Below the pieces are notes generated by a model. The model saw only the letters and a list, made by a program, of their open reading frames with translations, had not been told where the DNA came from and did no database searches. Shown here one piece after another: positions 1 through 9,311 of a DNA stretch of 34,852 nucleotides. Location: NCBI GenBank assembly GCA_937943625.1, contig CALEAD010000043.1, forward strand, positions 1-34,852, read 5' to 3'. The translations under genes were made by a program, and so were the position numbers. The stretch's first letter is position 1, and each line of letters opens with the position of its first letter. Source of the stretch: an uncultured Anaerolineae bacterium (GTDB lineage: Bacteria > Chloroflexota > Anaerolineae > Promineifilales > Promineifilaceae).

Positions 1-1
1 G

Positions 2-2095
2 CGCGCGCGCGCCTCTGCCCTCTTTCCCCTGGTTCCGCTACTCTTTACCCTGCTTGTCCTGCTTGTTGCCACCTTCATGATCACACCGCTCTCACGGCCG
101 TTGTGGGATCATCTGCCCTTGCTCCCCTTCACGCAATTCCCCTGGCGCTTTTTGTCTGTGCAGGCGTTTGGCGCGGCATTGGCGACGGGGGGGCTGGCGC
201 TGCTGCCGCGCAAGCACTTGCTGGTTCCCCTCTGGCTGGCGCTGCTGACCATTAGCGGGCTGGGGGCGCTGCGCACCGACTCCCTGCCTCTGGCTGATGC
301 GGACGTCACGGCCGTTTCGCTGGCGCAGTACGAATGGTTCACGGGCAACATTGGCAGCACCGTCAGCGCCGAGTATTTGCCCCCGGCAGCCACGCCGCGC
401 CCCTACACCAGCAACTGGCTCAATACCGGCCAACGGCACGCCCTGGCCGTGCTGCGCGGCGAGGTAAGCGGCAGCAACCTGACGCTATTTAAGACAGATG
501 AGCAGGTGTGGCAGATCACGGCCGTTTCCCCGGCCACGCTGCAATTCCCCACGCTATACTGGCCCGGCTGGGTAGCGCAGGTGAATGGGGCGCAGGTGGA
601 GATACGGCCGTTGCCGGGCAGCGGCCTGATCACGCTGGATGTGCCTGCCGGCGTGCACACCATCCGCCTGCGCCTGACACGCACCCCGTTGCGCCTGGCG
701 GCAGAATTGCTTTCACTCGTCGCCCTCGCCCTGACGCTGTTTTTATTGTGGCCGGTGTGGGGCAAACGGCCGTTTGGGCGGCGCAAGGCGCTGGTTGGCG
801 GCGCGCTACTGCTGCTGGCGCTGGCGGCGCGCTTGTGGCCCCAGCCCAAGCTGCCCGCCAACACCCTCACCTGGGACCTGGCGCAGATGGGCTACCTACA
901 CTACGCGCCAGACGGCATCCCCTTTGCCAATGGCGCGCACCTGCACACTTACGACTATGACCGCGAAGCGGTGCGCCCCGGCGAAACGCTCACCATTGTG
1001 GTGCACGGGCAGCAACTGGCAGAAGCCGAGGCGGCGCTGCTGACCCCGGCTGTGCTGCGCTGGCCGCAACTGGCCCAGGCACCGCTCGTCAATGCCCACG
1101 CAGAGAGAGAGGCAGAAGCGTTCATTTTTCACCTGCCTATCCCCACCGACGCGCCGCCGGGGCTGTATGCGCCGCGCCTGCACCTGGCTGACGCCCCCGC
1201 GCTGACGCCATCCGGCCAGAGGCGCGGCGATTTGTTCCTGCGGCCGGTGCGCGTGCTGGCTGTACCGGAAACGGCCGTGCTGCCGCAAACAGCGCCGGCC
1301 GATGTGCGCCTGACGCAATTCGAAGTGATAGATGGTTGGTGGACGGCGCACCTGCAATGGGCAACGGCGCGCCCACTGGGGCAAAATTACAACGCTTCAC
1401 TGCGCTTTTTGGACGAGGCGGGCAACCTGCTGGCGCACTTTGACGCACAACCGGGATATGGCTATCTGCCCAGCAGCCTGTGGCCGGCAGGACAATGGGT
1501 GGCCGACCGGCTGACCTTTGCCCTGCCAGAGGCGCTGCCCCCTACCGGGGCGCTGATGGCGCAACTCTATGAGATTGGCGGGCAAACGGTGCTGTACCGG
1601 CGCCTGGGGCTGTGGCAGCAGGGAGAGGCGAGCTGGCAGATACGGCCGTACCTGCGCCAGTTTGCCTTGCCAGAAGGGGGCACAGAGCGGGAAACGGCCG
1701 TTTTCCTGGCCAATGATGCCCCATTGATGCAATTGCGCGCGTACCAGACCGCTTTCGATGGCGATGCGCTGACCCTGACACTGCACTGGCAGGCGCTCAA
1801 CGAGACGCCGCGCAACTACACGCGCTTTGTACATCTGCTGGATGGCGCGGGCAATTTACGCTGGCAGGCAGACGGCATGGCACAGGGCAACAGTTACCCC
1901 ACCAGTCAGTGGCAGCACGACGAAATCATCAGCGAGCGCATTCGCCTGCCTCTGTCCGTCCTGCCGCCAGAGGGTTACCAGATTGTGGTTGGGTGGTATG
2001 AAAATTTGGGGGATGCCTGGCCGCGCCTGACGGCCGTTGCTGCCGATGGCTCACCCTTTGCCGCCAATGCTGTTCCCCTGCGGCCCGAACCGTAA
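2..2095 (+). CDS. Large membrane protein, PTPS-related / glycosyltransferase-like, 5'-truncated
   Basis: The reading frame is open from base 2, and the codons before the first ATG (position 77) encode a hydrophobic segment. The gene therefore starts outside the window and only its C-terminal part is seen. After ATG77 come a conserved-looking QFPWRFL stretch and two membrane helices (roughly residues 24-65). Then follow a soluble segment, two more helices (about residues 205-255) and a long beta-rich extracytoplasmic tail with repeated HWQA/QW-type strands. This layout fits the large integral membrane proteins annotated as 6-pyruvoyl-tetrahydropterin-synthase-related or YfhO-like, which are thought to act in cell-surface polysaccharide or glycolipid assembly. 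The function is inferred from architecture only. The 3' end converges on the lycopene cyclase gene with a 25-base gap. Confidence 0.6.
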   Translation, partial: RARASALFPLVPLLFTLLVLLVATFMITPLSRPLWDHLPLLPFTQFPWRFLSVQAFGAALATGGLALLPRKHLLVPLWLALLTISGLGALRTDSLPLADADVTAVSLAQYEWFTGNIGSTVSAEYLPPAATPRPYTSNWLNTGQRHALAVLRGEVSGSNLTLFKTDEQVWQITAVSPATLQFPTLYWPGWVAQVNGAQVEIRPLPGSGLITLDVPAGVHTIRLRLTRTPLRLAAELLSLVALALTLFLLWPVWGKRPFGRRKALVGGALLLLALAARLWPQPKLPANTLTWDLAQMGYLHYAPDGIPFANGAHLHTYDYDREAVRPGETLTIVVHGQQLAEAEAALLTPAVLRWPQLAQAPLVNAHAEREAEAFIFHLPIPTDAPPGLYAPRLHLADAPALTPSGQRRGDLFLRPVRVLAVPETAVLPQTAPADVRLTQFEVIDGWWTAHLQWATARPLGQNYNASLRFLDEAGNLLAHFDAQPGYGYLPSSLWPAGQWVADRLTFALPEALPPTGALMAQLYEIGGQTVLYRRLGLWQQGEASWQIRPYLRQFALPEGGTERETAVFLANDAPLMQLRAYQTAFDGDALTLTLHWQALNETPRNYTRFVHLLDGAGNLRWQADGMAQGNSYPTSQWQHDEIISERIRLPLSVLPPEGYQIVVGWYENLGDAWPRLTAVAADGSPFAANAVPLRPEP

Positions 2096-2120
2096 GCCGT
2101 CAGACGTGGGGCGTGAAGCG

Positions 2121-3338
2121 TCACCGCACCTGGCGCACAGACAGGATTGAACCCAGCAGCCGCGCGCGCACGTGATTGGGGGCCCGCAAGAACAGCCGCC
2201 ACATCGTTTGCAAAAGTTGCCCCGTACTCAGGTTGTTCGAGAGATACCCCGTCCACAGCCCCCAGGGCAAGGCAAAAAAGGCGGTAAAAAAATCTTGCGT
2301 GGCGCGCTGGTCAAAGCGCAAAATGTTTTGCAGGCCAAAGAGATACAGCAGGCGCCTCTGCTGCCGTTCTGGTGGCCAGAGGGCGCGCCAGGCCGCCTGT
2401 GCCGCCGTCGCGGACGTGTAGTTTGCGCCATTGAGCGCCTGGGCAATGGCCTGCGCCACTTCTGGGGCGCGGCGCAGCGCTTCGTCAACCTGATAGCCGG
2501 AAGCAGGATGCACCATGCTGGCCGCGCCGCCATAGCCAAACACTGGCTGCCGCAGTGAGGGCAAGGGCAAATTCATGGGAAAGAGGCAGTGCTCAATGTG
2601 CTGTATCTCTTGTATCTGGATGCCGTGATGGCGCAGACGCCGGTAAAGACGCCGCTCTAGCTCTGCATAGGAAATAGCCGGGTAGTGTGCCAGCGAGGTC
2701 TCTTCAACAAAGTATACACCCTCGCCAAAATCCATCGCGTAGAGAAAGGTGGCTGGTTTCCGCTGTTCTTCGGCGCTGAGATGGCTGTTGCGGAAATCCA
2801 TGAGCACCATTTGCTGCGGCGGCACGGGTGGGCGCGAAAAACGGCCGATTACGCCATACGCTGCCTGCATGGCCACATCTTTTTTGGCCGGACGCCAGAC
2901 GAAGACGGGGCGGTGGCCGCTGGCGTCTATGACCAGCCGCGCGCGCAGAATACGGCCGTCTTGGGTTTCTACCTGGGAGTAAGTGGTCGTGTGACTAATC
3001 TGCACCGCCAGGCCAACGTGCCAGCTCATTTCACGACACTGGTGCAGCAGATCAGCTTGCAGGCGCGCATTGTCGAACAGGCCATAGGTGCGGCGCAGGG
3101 GGATGGGGGTGTCAGAACGGCCGTAGGCCACGCAATCACTCCACTGCCGCCCTAGCCAGCCAGGATTCAGCCCCGGCGCTTCCAGCTCATCGCGCCAGAT
3201 GCCGTAGGTGTTTTGCCAGGGAACGTCAGGGGGGGTAGCGCTTAGCCCTTGGAGGCGCAGCCCCTGGCGACAGAGTGCTGCCGCCAATGCCGTGCCGGCC
3301 GGGCCAGCACCAATGAGGAGAACATCAGCAAGATTCAT
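2121..3338 (-). CDS. crtL: Lycopene cyclase, FAD/NAD-dependent (CrtL family)
   Basis: Predicted to cyclise the ends of lycopene to beta- (or epsilon-) ionone rings in carotenoid synthesis at the membrane. The N-terminus has a Rossmann dinucleotide motif (GAGPAGTALAAAL). The family landmarks follow in order: NTYGIWRDEL near residue 45, FLYAMDFGEG...VEETSLA mid-protein, and GYGGAASMVHPASGYQV in the C-terminal half. Length is about 405 residues, normal for the family. A GTG four codons upstream (3350) is an alternative start. I prefer the ATG because the Rossmann strand begins right after it; neither has a clear Shine-Dalgarno. No other carotenoid gene (crtB, crtI, crtE) is nearby, so this is an isolated pathway gene. 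Ring specificity (beta or epsilon) cannot be told from the sequence. Confidence 0.8.
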   Translation of the reverse strand: MNLADVLLIGAGPAGTALAAALCRQGLRLQGLSATPPDVPWQNTYGIWRDELEAPGLNPGWLGRQWSDCVAYGRSDTPIPLRRTYGLFDNARLQADLLHQCREMSWHVGLAVQISHTTTYSQVETQDGRILRARLVIDASGHRPVFVWRPAKKDVAMQAAYGVIGRFSRPPVPPQQMVLMDFRNSHLSAEEQRKPATFLYAMDFGEGVYFVEETSLAHYPAISYAELERRLYRRLRHHGIQIQEIQHIEHCLFPMNLPLPSLRQPVFGYGGAASMVHPASGYQVDEALRRAPEVAQAIAQALNGANYTSATAAQAAWRALWPPERQQRRLLYLFGLQNILRFDQRATQDFFTAFFALPWGLWTGYLSNNLSTGQLLQTMWRLFLRAPNHVRARLLGSILSVRQVR

Positions 3339-3358
3339 GGCGTAGGGCACTGATTGCT

Positions 3359-3382
3359 GTGGGGCAGAGGCTCACGCCCCAC
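3359..3382 (-). other. GC-rich hairpin between hydrolase stop and crtL start
   Basis: GTGGGGC and GCCCCAC form a perfect 7-bp stem with a 10-base loop in the 43-base gap between the serine hydrolase stop codon and the crtL start. There is no T-run after it, so it is not a convincing intrinsic terminator. It could stabilise the upstream mRNA end or reduce read-through. Confidence 0.35.
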
Positions 3383-4857
3383 TACTTGCGTTTGATCAGC
3401 TTGCTCAGGCCGGTCACGTCTAGCTTACGGCGCACGCTTTGGGCATACGGCCGTTGCCAGAACCGATTCAGCCCATACAGCAGCTGCATTTGCCCAGGGT
3501 GGGCGCGGCGGAAAATAATCGGCGTAGAACCCACAACAAACGCATACGGGTCGTCAAAATCGGCCGCTTTCAGCATAAAGCCATCGCGCCAGCCCCCCCA
3601 ATTAGCGCGCAGGTGCAGCCGCCCCTCTTGCACATACACCTCAAACTCCCCGCCAAACTGCTGCCACAGGCGAAAATTGCTGTTCCAGCCAGGCGTAGGG
3701 CCATAAAAGCCGATCAGCTCCGGCCACAATTCGGGGTGGTCAGGCGGTTCAAGCTCGCCGCGCTTTTTGATGGGGCGCGGGTTGTAGCCCAGGGCACGCT
3801 GCAAAAGCTGACGCGCCAGGCGAATGATCACGTCGGCAGCGGCGCGGTTGGTCAGGGCAACGATGCCCAATTTCGCCTCTGGGGCCACAAACATCGAAGA
3901 GACAAATCCCAGCCACAGACCGTCGTGCGACACCACGCGCTGCCCGCCCCAATCATCCACCTTAAAGCCATACCCCATGCCTTGCAGGCGTGGGTCTAGC
4001 TGGAACTGCGGTGTGAACATCATGTGCAGCGTTTCCGGCTGCAGAATCTGGCCAGATTCGTTGCGCCCTCCTTGCATCAGCGCCGCCAGGTAGCGCGCCA
4101 TGTCGCTAATGCTGGCATACATGGCGCCAGCGGCCGTTGTCACCTGCTCCAGGTCGGGCACGGGTTGGAAGCGCTGCTGCTTTTCCTTGTAGCTGTAGCC
4201 AATGGCTAACCCGGGCTTCACGCGGTCGCTGCGCCAGAAATCGGCCGTTTCCATGCCTAGAGGAGCAAAAATGTGCTGGCGCGCATAGTCGGCAAAGGGT
4301 TGGCCGCTGATGTCGGCCACAAGCTGGCCGATGGTGGCGTAGCCATTATTGGCGTAGCACCATTTTTCCCCAGCAGGGCGTTCAGCGGGCAGCACACGGC
4401 CGTATAGGGCAGCCAGGGAGGGCACGGGGCGGTTGGGCGAGACGACGTTAAAATGGGCACGCGGGCTAAGGTAGCGCCAGAGCGGCGCCAGTTCGCCCAG
4501 GCCTGCCGTGTGCGTCAGCAGGTGGTGAAAGGTAATGGGCTTACTGCCCACGTGTCGTAGCTGAAATGCGCATAGATGATTGTTGGCTGGCTCGTGCAGG
4601 TCAAATTTGCCCTGCTCCCACAACTGCATCAGGGCCACAGCAGCAAAGGTTTTGGAGATAGAGGCGATGCGAAAAACGGTCTCCGGCGTCACGGGCACGC
4701 GCCGGGCCACGTCCGCGTAGCCCATGCCTCTGAGATAGATGGGTTGGCCGTCGTAAACCAGCGCCACAGCCACGCCGGGTAGATGGCTTTCTTGCAGCGC
4801 TTTTTGTAGCACGGTATCGGCGGTTGCTAAGGTCTGTTGGATGGTTTCGGGTAGCAT
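3382..4857 (-). CDS. Serine hydrolase, beta-lactamase/DD-peptidase (class C-like) family
   Basis: The 491-residue product has the serine beta-lactamase-like fold markers. The SxxK nucleophile motif SISK lies at residues 66-69 (in FRIASISKTFAAVALMQLW) and a YAN motif mid-protein (KWCYANNGYATIGQLV). A C-terminal extension of about 130 residues is likely a beta-barrel/lipocalin-like domain as in many serine hydrolases of this group. Such proteins are esterases, D-aminopeptidases or penicillin-binding-like enzymes, and the substrate is unknown. The frame stays open to 4998, but the start at 4857 is preferred: GGAG sits 6 bases before this ATG, and the upstream codons run into the intergenic repeat. 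There is no obvious signal peptide, so the enzyme is probably cytoplasmic. Confidence 0.8.
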   Translation of the reverse strand: MLPETIQQTLATADTVLQKALQESHLPGVAVALVYDGQPIYLRGMGYADVARRVPVTPETVFRIASISKTFAAVALMQLWEQGKFDLHEPANNHLCAFQLRHVGSKPITFHHLLTHTAGLGELAPLWRYLSPRAHFNVVSPNRPVPSLAALYGRVLPAERPAGEKWCYANNGYATIGQLVADISGQPFADYARQHIFAPLGMETADFWRSDRVKPGLAIGYSYKEKQQRFQPVPDLEQVTTAAGAMYASISDMARYLAALMQGGRNESGQILQPETLHMMFTPQFQLDPRLQGMGYGFKVDDWGGQRVVSHDGLWLGFVSSMFVAPEAKLGIVALTNRAAADVIIRLARQLLQRALGYNPRPIKKRGELEPPDHPELWPELIGFYGPTPGWNSNFRLWQQFGGEFEVYVQEGRLHLRANWGGWRDGFMLKAADFDDPYAFVVGSTPIIFRRAHPGQMQLLYGLNRFWQRPYAQSVRRKLDVTGLSKLIKRK

Positions 4858-4980
4858 GTGAATCTCCAGGTTGTGAGCCTTTAGTGCGGTGCTGGACCGC
4901 ATTTTTGGCCCCTGGTGGCTAACGGCCGAGCGCATTACACAGGAGTTCCCTATAAGCGGGACAGACGACGATAGACGATA

Positions 4981-5113
4981 AATGAAAATGGAACGCAAGT
5001 TACCAAACCTGTGCCTGCCAGGTTTGGCAACCTGGGCTACAGTTACAACCGTCCGCGGTCGGCGGTTTGCCAGCGGCGGTTAAATTAGTCAAGATCACCT
5101 GAACCATCCTCCC
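4981..5113. repeat. Composite intergenic repeat, modules A+B+C
   Basis: This non-coding gap holds all three repeat modules in one array. Module A has arms GTTACCAAACCTG (4999-5011) and CAGGTTTGGCAAC (5019-5031), which pair with one mismatch, followed by CTGGGCTACA. Module B follows as GGTCGGCGGT units. Module C is GGCGGTTAAATTAGTCAAG and ATCACCTGAACCATCC (about 5075-5111). Module A recurs near 19518-19584. Module C recurs at 6549-6586 and 26221-26260. Confidence 0.7.
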
Positions 5114-5120
5114 GAAATTG

Positions 5121-6410
5121 CTAACCGCCTAGCTCGATGACCTCTCCCATCATTCCCTCTGCATGAGGGGTGTGCAGGCGCGTGGGGGTGATGCAGTTGT
5201 GCAGGCGCAGGGGGCCGGTGGCCTGCACGCGAATGTAGTTGGCGGTGTAGCCCACCCATTGTAAGCCCTCGCCGTTGGCGGCAACGGCCGTTTCCCACAG
5301 TACATCCATCACCTGCCCCACAAACTGTGCATGAAACGCCTGCCTCAACTCTTGCCCCAGGGCGATCATGCGCGCTACACGCTCCTTTTTCACCGCCTGG
5401 GGCAAGTGACCTGCCATGCGTGCCGCGACTGTGCCGGGGCGGCTGCTGTAGGGGAAAACGTGCAAGCGCGAAAAAGCCATTTCGCGCACAAATTCCAGGC
5501 TTTCGCCAAACTCTGCTTCCGTTTCGCCGGGGAAGCCGACAATCAGGTCCGTCGTCAGGTTCAGGTGGGGGATGGCAGCGCGGGCAACGGTCGTTAGCCG
5601 GCGAAAATCGGCGCGGCTGGTGCGGCGCGCCATGCGGCGCAGCACTCCATCGCTGCCAGACTGAAGCGGCAGATGCAGGTGGGGCAGCAGGCGCGTATCT
5701 TGCCACAGGTCAAAAAAGCCGGCGGCAATCTCCCACGGTTCTAGCGAAGAGAGGCGCAGGCGGGCAATGTCGGTGTGCGCCAAAATGGCCTGGATGAGTT
5801 CCTTCAGGCCGGCGCGGTTGCCAAAGTCATGGCCATAGCTGCCCAGGTGCACACCGGTCAGCACCGCTTCCTGGTAGCCAGCAGCGCTGAGCGCCTGAAT
5901 TTCTGCCACCACATCCCCTAGGGGGCGACTTTGCCCCTGCCCCCGTGCAAGGGTAGTGACACAAAAGGTGCAGCGGTTGTTACAGCCATCCTGCACCTTG
6001 ACGAAGGCGCGCGTGTTTCCCATCGCGCCAGCGCGCAACAGCGGCTCCTGTTCGTAAACGGGCAGGTCAGGGGGGGCTTGCGGGTCGAGAATTTGCAGCA
6101 GCGCCGCTTTGTCGCGATTGGGCACAATGCGCCCCGTACCTTCTACCTGGGCAAGCTGCGCCGGAGCAATGGTGGCATAACAGCCGGTAAGCAAAATTTC
6201 TGCCTGGGGGTTTTGGCGATGAAAACGACGGGTCAGATTACGGCCGTCGCGGGCAGCCTCGGCCGTCACAGCGCAGGTGTTCAGCACCACCTTCTCCGCC
6301 TGGGTGGGGTCGGCCACTATGCTGTGCCCGGCAGCCAGCAACTGTCGCGCCAACGTTTCCATCTCGCTCTGGTTCAGGCGGCAGCCAATCGAATGCAGGT
6401 AAACCTTCAT
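5121..6410 (-). CDS. mtaB: tRNA t6A37 methylthiotransferase (MtaB family), radical SAM
   Basis: MiaB/RimO-family enzyme, predicted to convert t6A37 to ms2t6A37 in ANN-decoding tRNAs. Taken from the ATG at 6410 it has 429 residues, typical for MtaB. The N-terminal UPF0004 domain carries the three auxiliary-cluster cysteines (C10 in HSIGCRLNQSE, C46 in NTCAVTAEA, C77 in GCYA). The radical SAM CxxxCxxC motif is CNNRCTFC at 143-150, and a TRAM-like RNA-binding tail follows. The MKVYLHSIGC start fits MtaB better than MiaB or RimO. The frame extends 26 codons upstream to 6488, but those residues look unlike the family. No Shine-Dalgarno precedes 6410. The neighbours give no functional context. Confidence 0.85.
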   Translation of the reverse strand: MKVYLHSIGCRLNQSEMETLARQLLAAGHSIVADPTQAEKVVLNTCAVTAEAARDGRNLTRRFHRQNPQAEILLTGCYATIAPAQLAQVEGTGRIVPNRDKAALLQILDPQAPPDLPVYEQEPLLRAGAMGNTRAFVKVQDGCNNRCTFCVTTLARGQGQSRPLGDVVAEIQALSAAGYQEAVLTGVHLGSYGHDFGNRAGLKELIQAILAHTDIARLRLSSLEPWEIAAGFFDLWQDTRLLPHLHLPLQSGSDGVLRRMARRTSRADFRRLTTVARAAIPHLNLTTDLIVGFPGETEAEFGESLEFVREMAFSRLHVFPYSSRPGTVAARMAGHLPQAVKKERVARMIALGQELRQAFHAQFVGQVMDVLWETAVAANGEGLQWVGYTANYIRVQATGPLRLHNCITPTRLHTPHAEGMMGEVIELGG

Positions 6411-6521
6411 GAGGGGAATTGTAGCGCAAGGTGGAAGGAAACGGGAAAAGTGAAACGTGCAGTGGCAAACGTGCTTTCCCTTCGGCATGGTTCACGAGGC
6501 CCTGGGGAAGTGCTTAACATT

Positions 6522-6586
6522 TTTGACCGCCGACGGCCGACTGCAGACGGCGGTCAAATCTGTAAAGATCATTTGCACCATGCCCT
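6522..6586. repeat. Intergenic repeat, module B hairpin plus module C
   Basis: TTTGACCGCCG (6522-6532) and CGGCGGTCAAA (6548-6558) are perfect 11-bp inverted arms around a 15-base loop. They run directly into module C (AAATCTGTAAAGATCATT then TGCACCATGCCC). The copy lies just downstream of the clpC stop codon, so it could also act at the clpC mRNA end. Confidence 0.6.
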
Positions 6587-6597
6587 CTTTTTACGCC

Positions 6598-9057
6598 TCA
6601 GGCCGCTACCGGTTGGGCAACGGCCGTGCTAACACGCTTAAATACCAGCTTACCCTCTTGTTCGTCAATGACAATCGTATCTCCAGCCACGAACTCCCCT
6701 TTTAGCATCGCCACAGAGAGCGGGCTTTCCACGTGGCGCTGAATGGCGCGCTTCAGCGGGCGCGCGCCAAAATCCTGATCGTATCCTTGCTTTGCCAGCC
6801 ATTCCCGCGCCGCGTCGCTCAGGGTAATGGTCAGGCTGCCAAATTCGCTCAGGCGCTTTTGCACATCCTGCATTTGCAGGTCTACAATGCGCATCACGTC
6901 TTCCAGGCGCAGCGGCTCAAAGATGATAATTTCATCAATGCGGTTGATAAACTCTGGGCGGAAGGTTTTCTTCAGCGCCTCTTCAATCGCTTTGGACTGC
7001 TCTTCTTCAACGGAGCCGCGCGCGCCAGCAAAGCCCAGCGCCCCAGAGCGCTTGACAAAGGACGTGCCGACGTTGCTGGTCATGACAATGACAGCATTGC
7101 GGAAGTTGACCACGCGCCCCTGGCCATCGGTTAAACGGCCGTCGTCCAGCAGTTGCAGCAGTGCATTCCACACGTCTGGGTGTGCCTTTTCAATTTCGTC
7201 AAAGAGCACCACCGAGTACGGCCGTCGGCGCACCTGTTCGGTGAGCTGTCCACCCTGCTCATAGCCAATATAGCCGGGGGGCGCGCCAAAGAGGCGGCTG
7301 ACGGTGTGCTGCTCGCGGTATTCACTCATATCTATCCGGATCAGCGCATCCTCATCGCCAAACAAAAACTCCGCCAGCGCCTTTGCCAGCTCCGTCTTGC
7401 CCACTCCCGAGCTACCCAGGAAGATAAACGAACCAATCGGCCGTTTGGGGTCGCTCAGCCCAGAACGACTGCGGCGAATGGCATCTGCCAACGCCTCAAT
7501 CGCCTTATCCTGGCCGATGATGCGCTCATGCAGCCGCTCCTCCATGTGCAGCAGCTTATCCGCCTCTGTTTCCAGCATCTGGTTTACGGGAATTCCCGTC
7601 CAGGAGGCCACCACTTCAGCAATGTCATCCTCATCTACCGTGTCATCCAGCATATGCTCAGACTGCCACTTTTCTCGCCTGGCGGCAAACTCCGTCTCCA
7701 GGCGCAGGCGGTCAGCGCGATGGCGCGCGGCACGCTCATAATCACGCACCGTATGCGCTTCCTCCTCTTCCGCAGCCAGCCTGTCTATCTGGTTCTTCAT
7801 TTCTTTGAGTTCGGGGGGCAGGGTATGCAGCGCCACACGCAGCTTAGCTGCCGCCTCATCCATCAGGTCAATTGCCTTATCCGGCAAACGGCGGTCGGTC
7901 ACGTAGCGGTCAGAAAGTTTGGCTGCTGCTACCAGCGCCGCATCAGAATACTTGACATTGTGATGCTTTTCATAGCGGTCAGCCAGCCCTCTCAGCATTT
8001 CAATCGTCTCTTCAACTGAAGGCTCATCCACAAAAACGGGGGCGAAACGGCGCTCCAGGGCGCTATCGCGCTCAATGTATTGGCGGTATTCGTCTAAGGT
8101 TGTTGCCCCTACGCACTGCAATTCGCCGCGCGCCAGCGCTGGTTTGAGCATGTTGCTGGCGTCCATTGCCCCCTGCGCCGAACCAGCGCCCACCACAGTA
8201 TGCAACTCGTCAATGAAGAGAATGATCTCCCCTTTGGCTTGCTGAATTTCGTCCATGGCGGCTTTCAGGCGCTCTTCAAATTCGCCGCGAAAGCGGCTGC
8301 CGGCAATCATTGCGCCCAAATCGAGCGAGATGACGCGCTTGTTGAGCAGATTTTCCGGCACATCGCTGGCGTTAATTTTTTGCGCCAGCCCTTCGACGAT
8401 GGCGGTCTTACCCACGCCAGCCTCGCCAATGAGTACGGGGTTGTTTTTGGTGCGGCGGCTGAGTACCTGAATAATGCGCAGCACTTCCTTGTCGCGGCCA
8501 ATCACGGGGTCTAGCTTGCCCTCCTTGGCCAGTTGGCTGAGGTCGCGGCTGTACTTGGAAAGCACACGGTAGCGCCCTTCCGCCTGGCGGTCGGTAACAC
8601 GCTTGCCGCCGCGCAATGCCTCGATCCCTTCGAGTACGCGCTCCCGCGTGACGCCATACTCTTGCAAAATGCGCGCGGAGGGGGTGTTGCGCTCGCTGAG
8701 GATGGCAAGAAAGATGTGCTCGGTGGAGATGTATTCGTCTTTTAGGCGGTTGGCTTCGCCCTGGGAAAGCTCTAGTACGGTACGAATGCGCGGTGTGTAG
8801 AAAATTTGCCCCACGCCGCCGCCATAGACGGCTACTTTGGGGCTGCTGCGCAGCTCGGCATCCAGGCGGTCTTTCATGCTGGCAACATCTACTCTTAGCT
8901 CATTAAGAATTTGCGGCACTGCGCCCTCATTCTGCTCCAGCAGGGCCAGGAAGAGGTGTTCGGTGTCTACCTGGCTGTGGCGGTAACGCTGCACAATTTC
9001 GTAGGCGCGGGCGGCGGCGTCTTGGGCGCGTTCGGTGAATCGGTCAAATCGCATCAT
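6598..9057 (-). CDS. clpC: ATP-dependent Clp protease ATP-binding subunit, ClpC type
   Basis: Hsp100/AAA+ unfoldase of 819 residues that would feed substrates to ClpP. An N-terminal repeat domain (about 1-145, beginning [15 protein letters not shown]) is followed by the first AAA+ module with Walker A GEAGVGKT at 211-218. A short middle region with UVR-like charged helices (about 410-450) comes next, then the second AAA+ module (Walker A GSSGVGKT near 558). The short middle region and total length favour ClpC over ClpB. An LGF tripeptide in the second AAA+ module (SGALGFAG) is in the right place for the ClpP-binding loop. GAGG precedes the start by 9 bases. I see no CIRCE element upstream, and no clpP, ctsR or mcsAB next door. 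Confidence 0.92.
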   Translation of the reverse strand: MMRFDRFTERAQDAAARAYEIVQRYRHSQVDTEHLFLALLEQNEGAVPQILNELRVDVASMKDRLDAELRSSPKVAVYGGGVGQIFYTPRIRTVLELSQGEANRLKDEYISTEHIFLAILSERNTPSARILQEYGVTRERVLEGIEALRGGKRVTDRQAEGRYRVLSKYSRDLSQLAKEGKLDPVIGRDKEVLRIIQVLSRRTKNNPVLIGEAGVGKTAIVEGLAQKINASDVPENLLNKRVISLDLGAMIAGSRFRGEFEERLKAAMDEIQQAKGEIILFIDELHTVVGAGSAQGAMDASNMLKPALARGELQCVGATTLDEYRQYIERDSALERRFAPVFVDEPSVEETIEMLRGLADRYEKHHNVKYSDAALVAAAKLSDRYVTDRRLPDKAIDLMDEAAAKLRVALHTLPPELKEMKNQIDRLAAEEEEAHTVRDYERAARHRADRLRLETEFAARREKWQSEHMLDDTVDEDDIAEVVASWTGIPVNQMLETEADKLLHMEERLHERIIGQDKAIEALADAIRRSRSGLSDPKRPIGSFIFLGSSGVGKTELAKALAEFLFGDEDALIRIDMSEYREQHTVSRLFGAPPGYIGYEQGGQLTEQVRRRPYSVVLFDEIEKAHPDVWNALLQLLDDGRLTDGQGRVVNFRNAVIVMTSNVGTSFVKRSGALGFAGARGSVEEEQSKAIEEALKKTFRPEFINRIDEIIIFEPLRLEDVMRIVDLQMQDVQKRLSEFGSLTITLSDAAREWLAKQGYDQDFGARPLKRAIQRHVESPLSVAMLKGEFVAGDTIVIDEQEGKLVFKRVSTAVAQPVAA

Positions 9058-9311
9058 TGGGTTTTTCCTCGGTGGGTTTGGTTGGTTGGTTGGGCGCCGA
9101 CCACTGACCGCGATTTTGCCAGTGATGGGCGGTCTGCCGTCGGCTGCCTGCGGTTAAATCCATGCCCTAAATTGAGATTTCTGATAAGCATAGGGATTAA
9201 TTGATGCGTTAATTTTACGTCAGGAAGATTGGATTTGTGTAAGAGTTTATCCGCGCTTTAGCTTATCAGCTTATCGACTGGTCGCCTGGCCAGCATTCGG
9301 ATCGTTGACTG
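9058..9311. other. clpC upstream region with degraded repeat module B
   Basis: This 254-base gap lies between the PPOX gene end and the clpC start, so it should contain the clpC promoter. Module B fragments (GACCACTGACCGC, GGGCGGTCTGCCGTCGG) occupy about 9098-9157. An AT-rich stretch follows at 9165-9240. On the minus strand TTACAC, 19 bases, TAAAAT is a weak promoter-like pair with a long spacer. AGCTTATC occurs twice in tandem near 9260. I see no heat-shock operator that I can name. Confidence 0.35.

Noticed and set aside
403..1834. Several 100-160 residue open frames antisense to the first membrane protein gene
   Set aside because: GC-rich shadow frames with Arg/Ala/Pro-heavy composition and no ribosome-binding sites or domains; the plus-strand gene explains the region.
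5931..6632. 233-codon plus-strand frame crossing mtaB and the intergenic repeat
   Set aside because: It runs through the conserved radical SAM gene and a non-coding repeat and shows no domain.
9058..9311. CIRCE or CtsR operator upstream of clpC
   Set aside because: No TTAGCACTC-N9-GAGTGCTAA and no GGTCAAA heptad repeat found.
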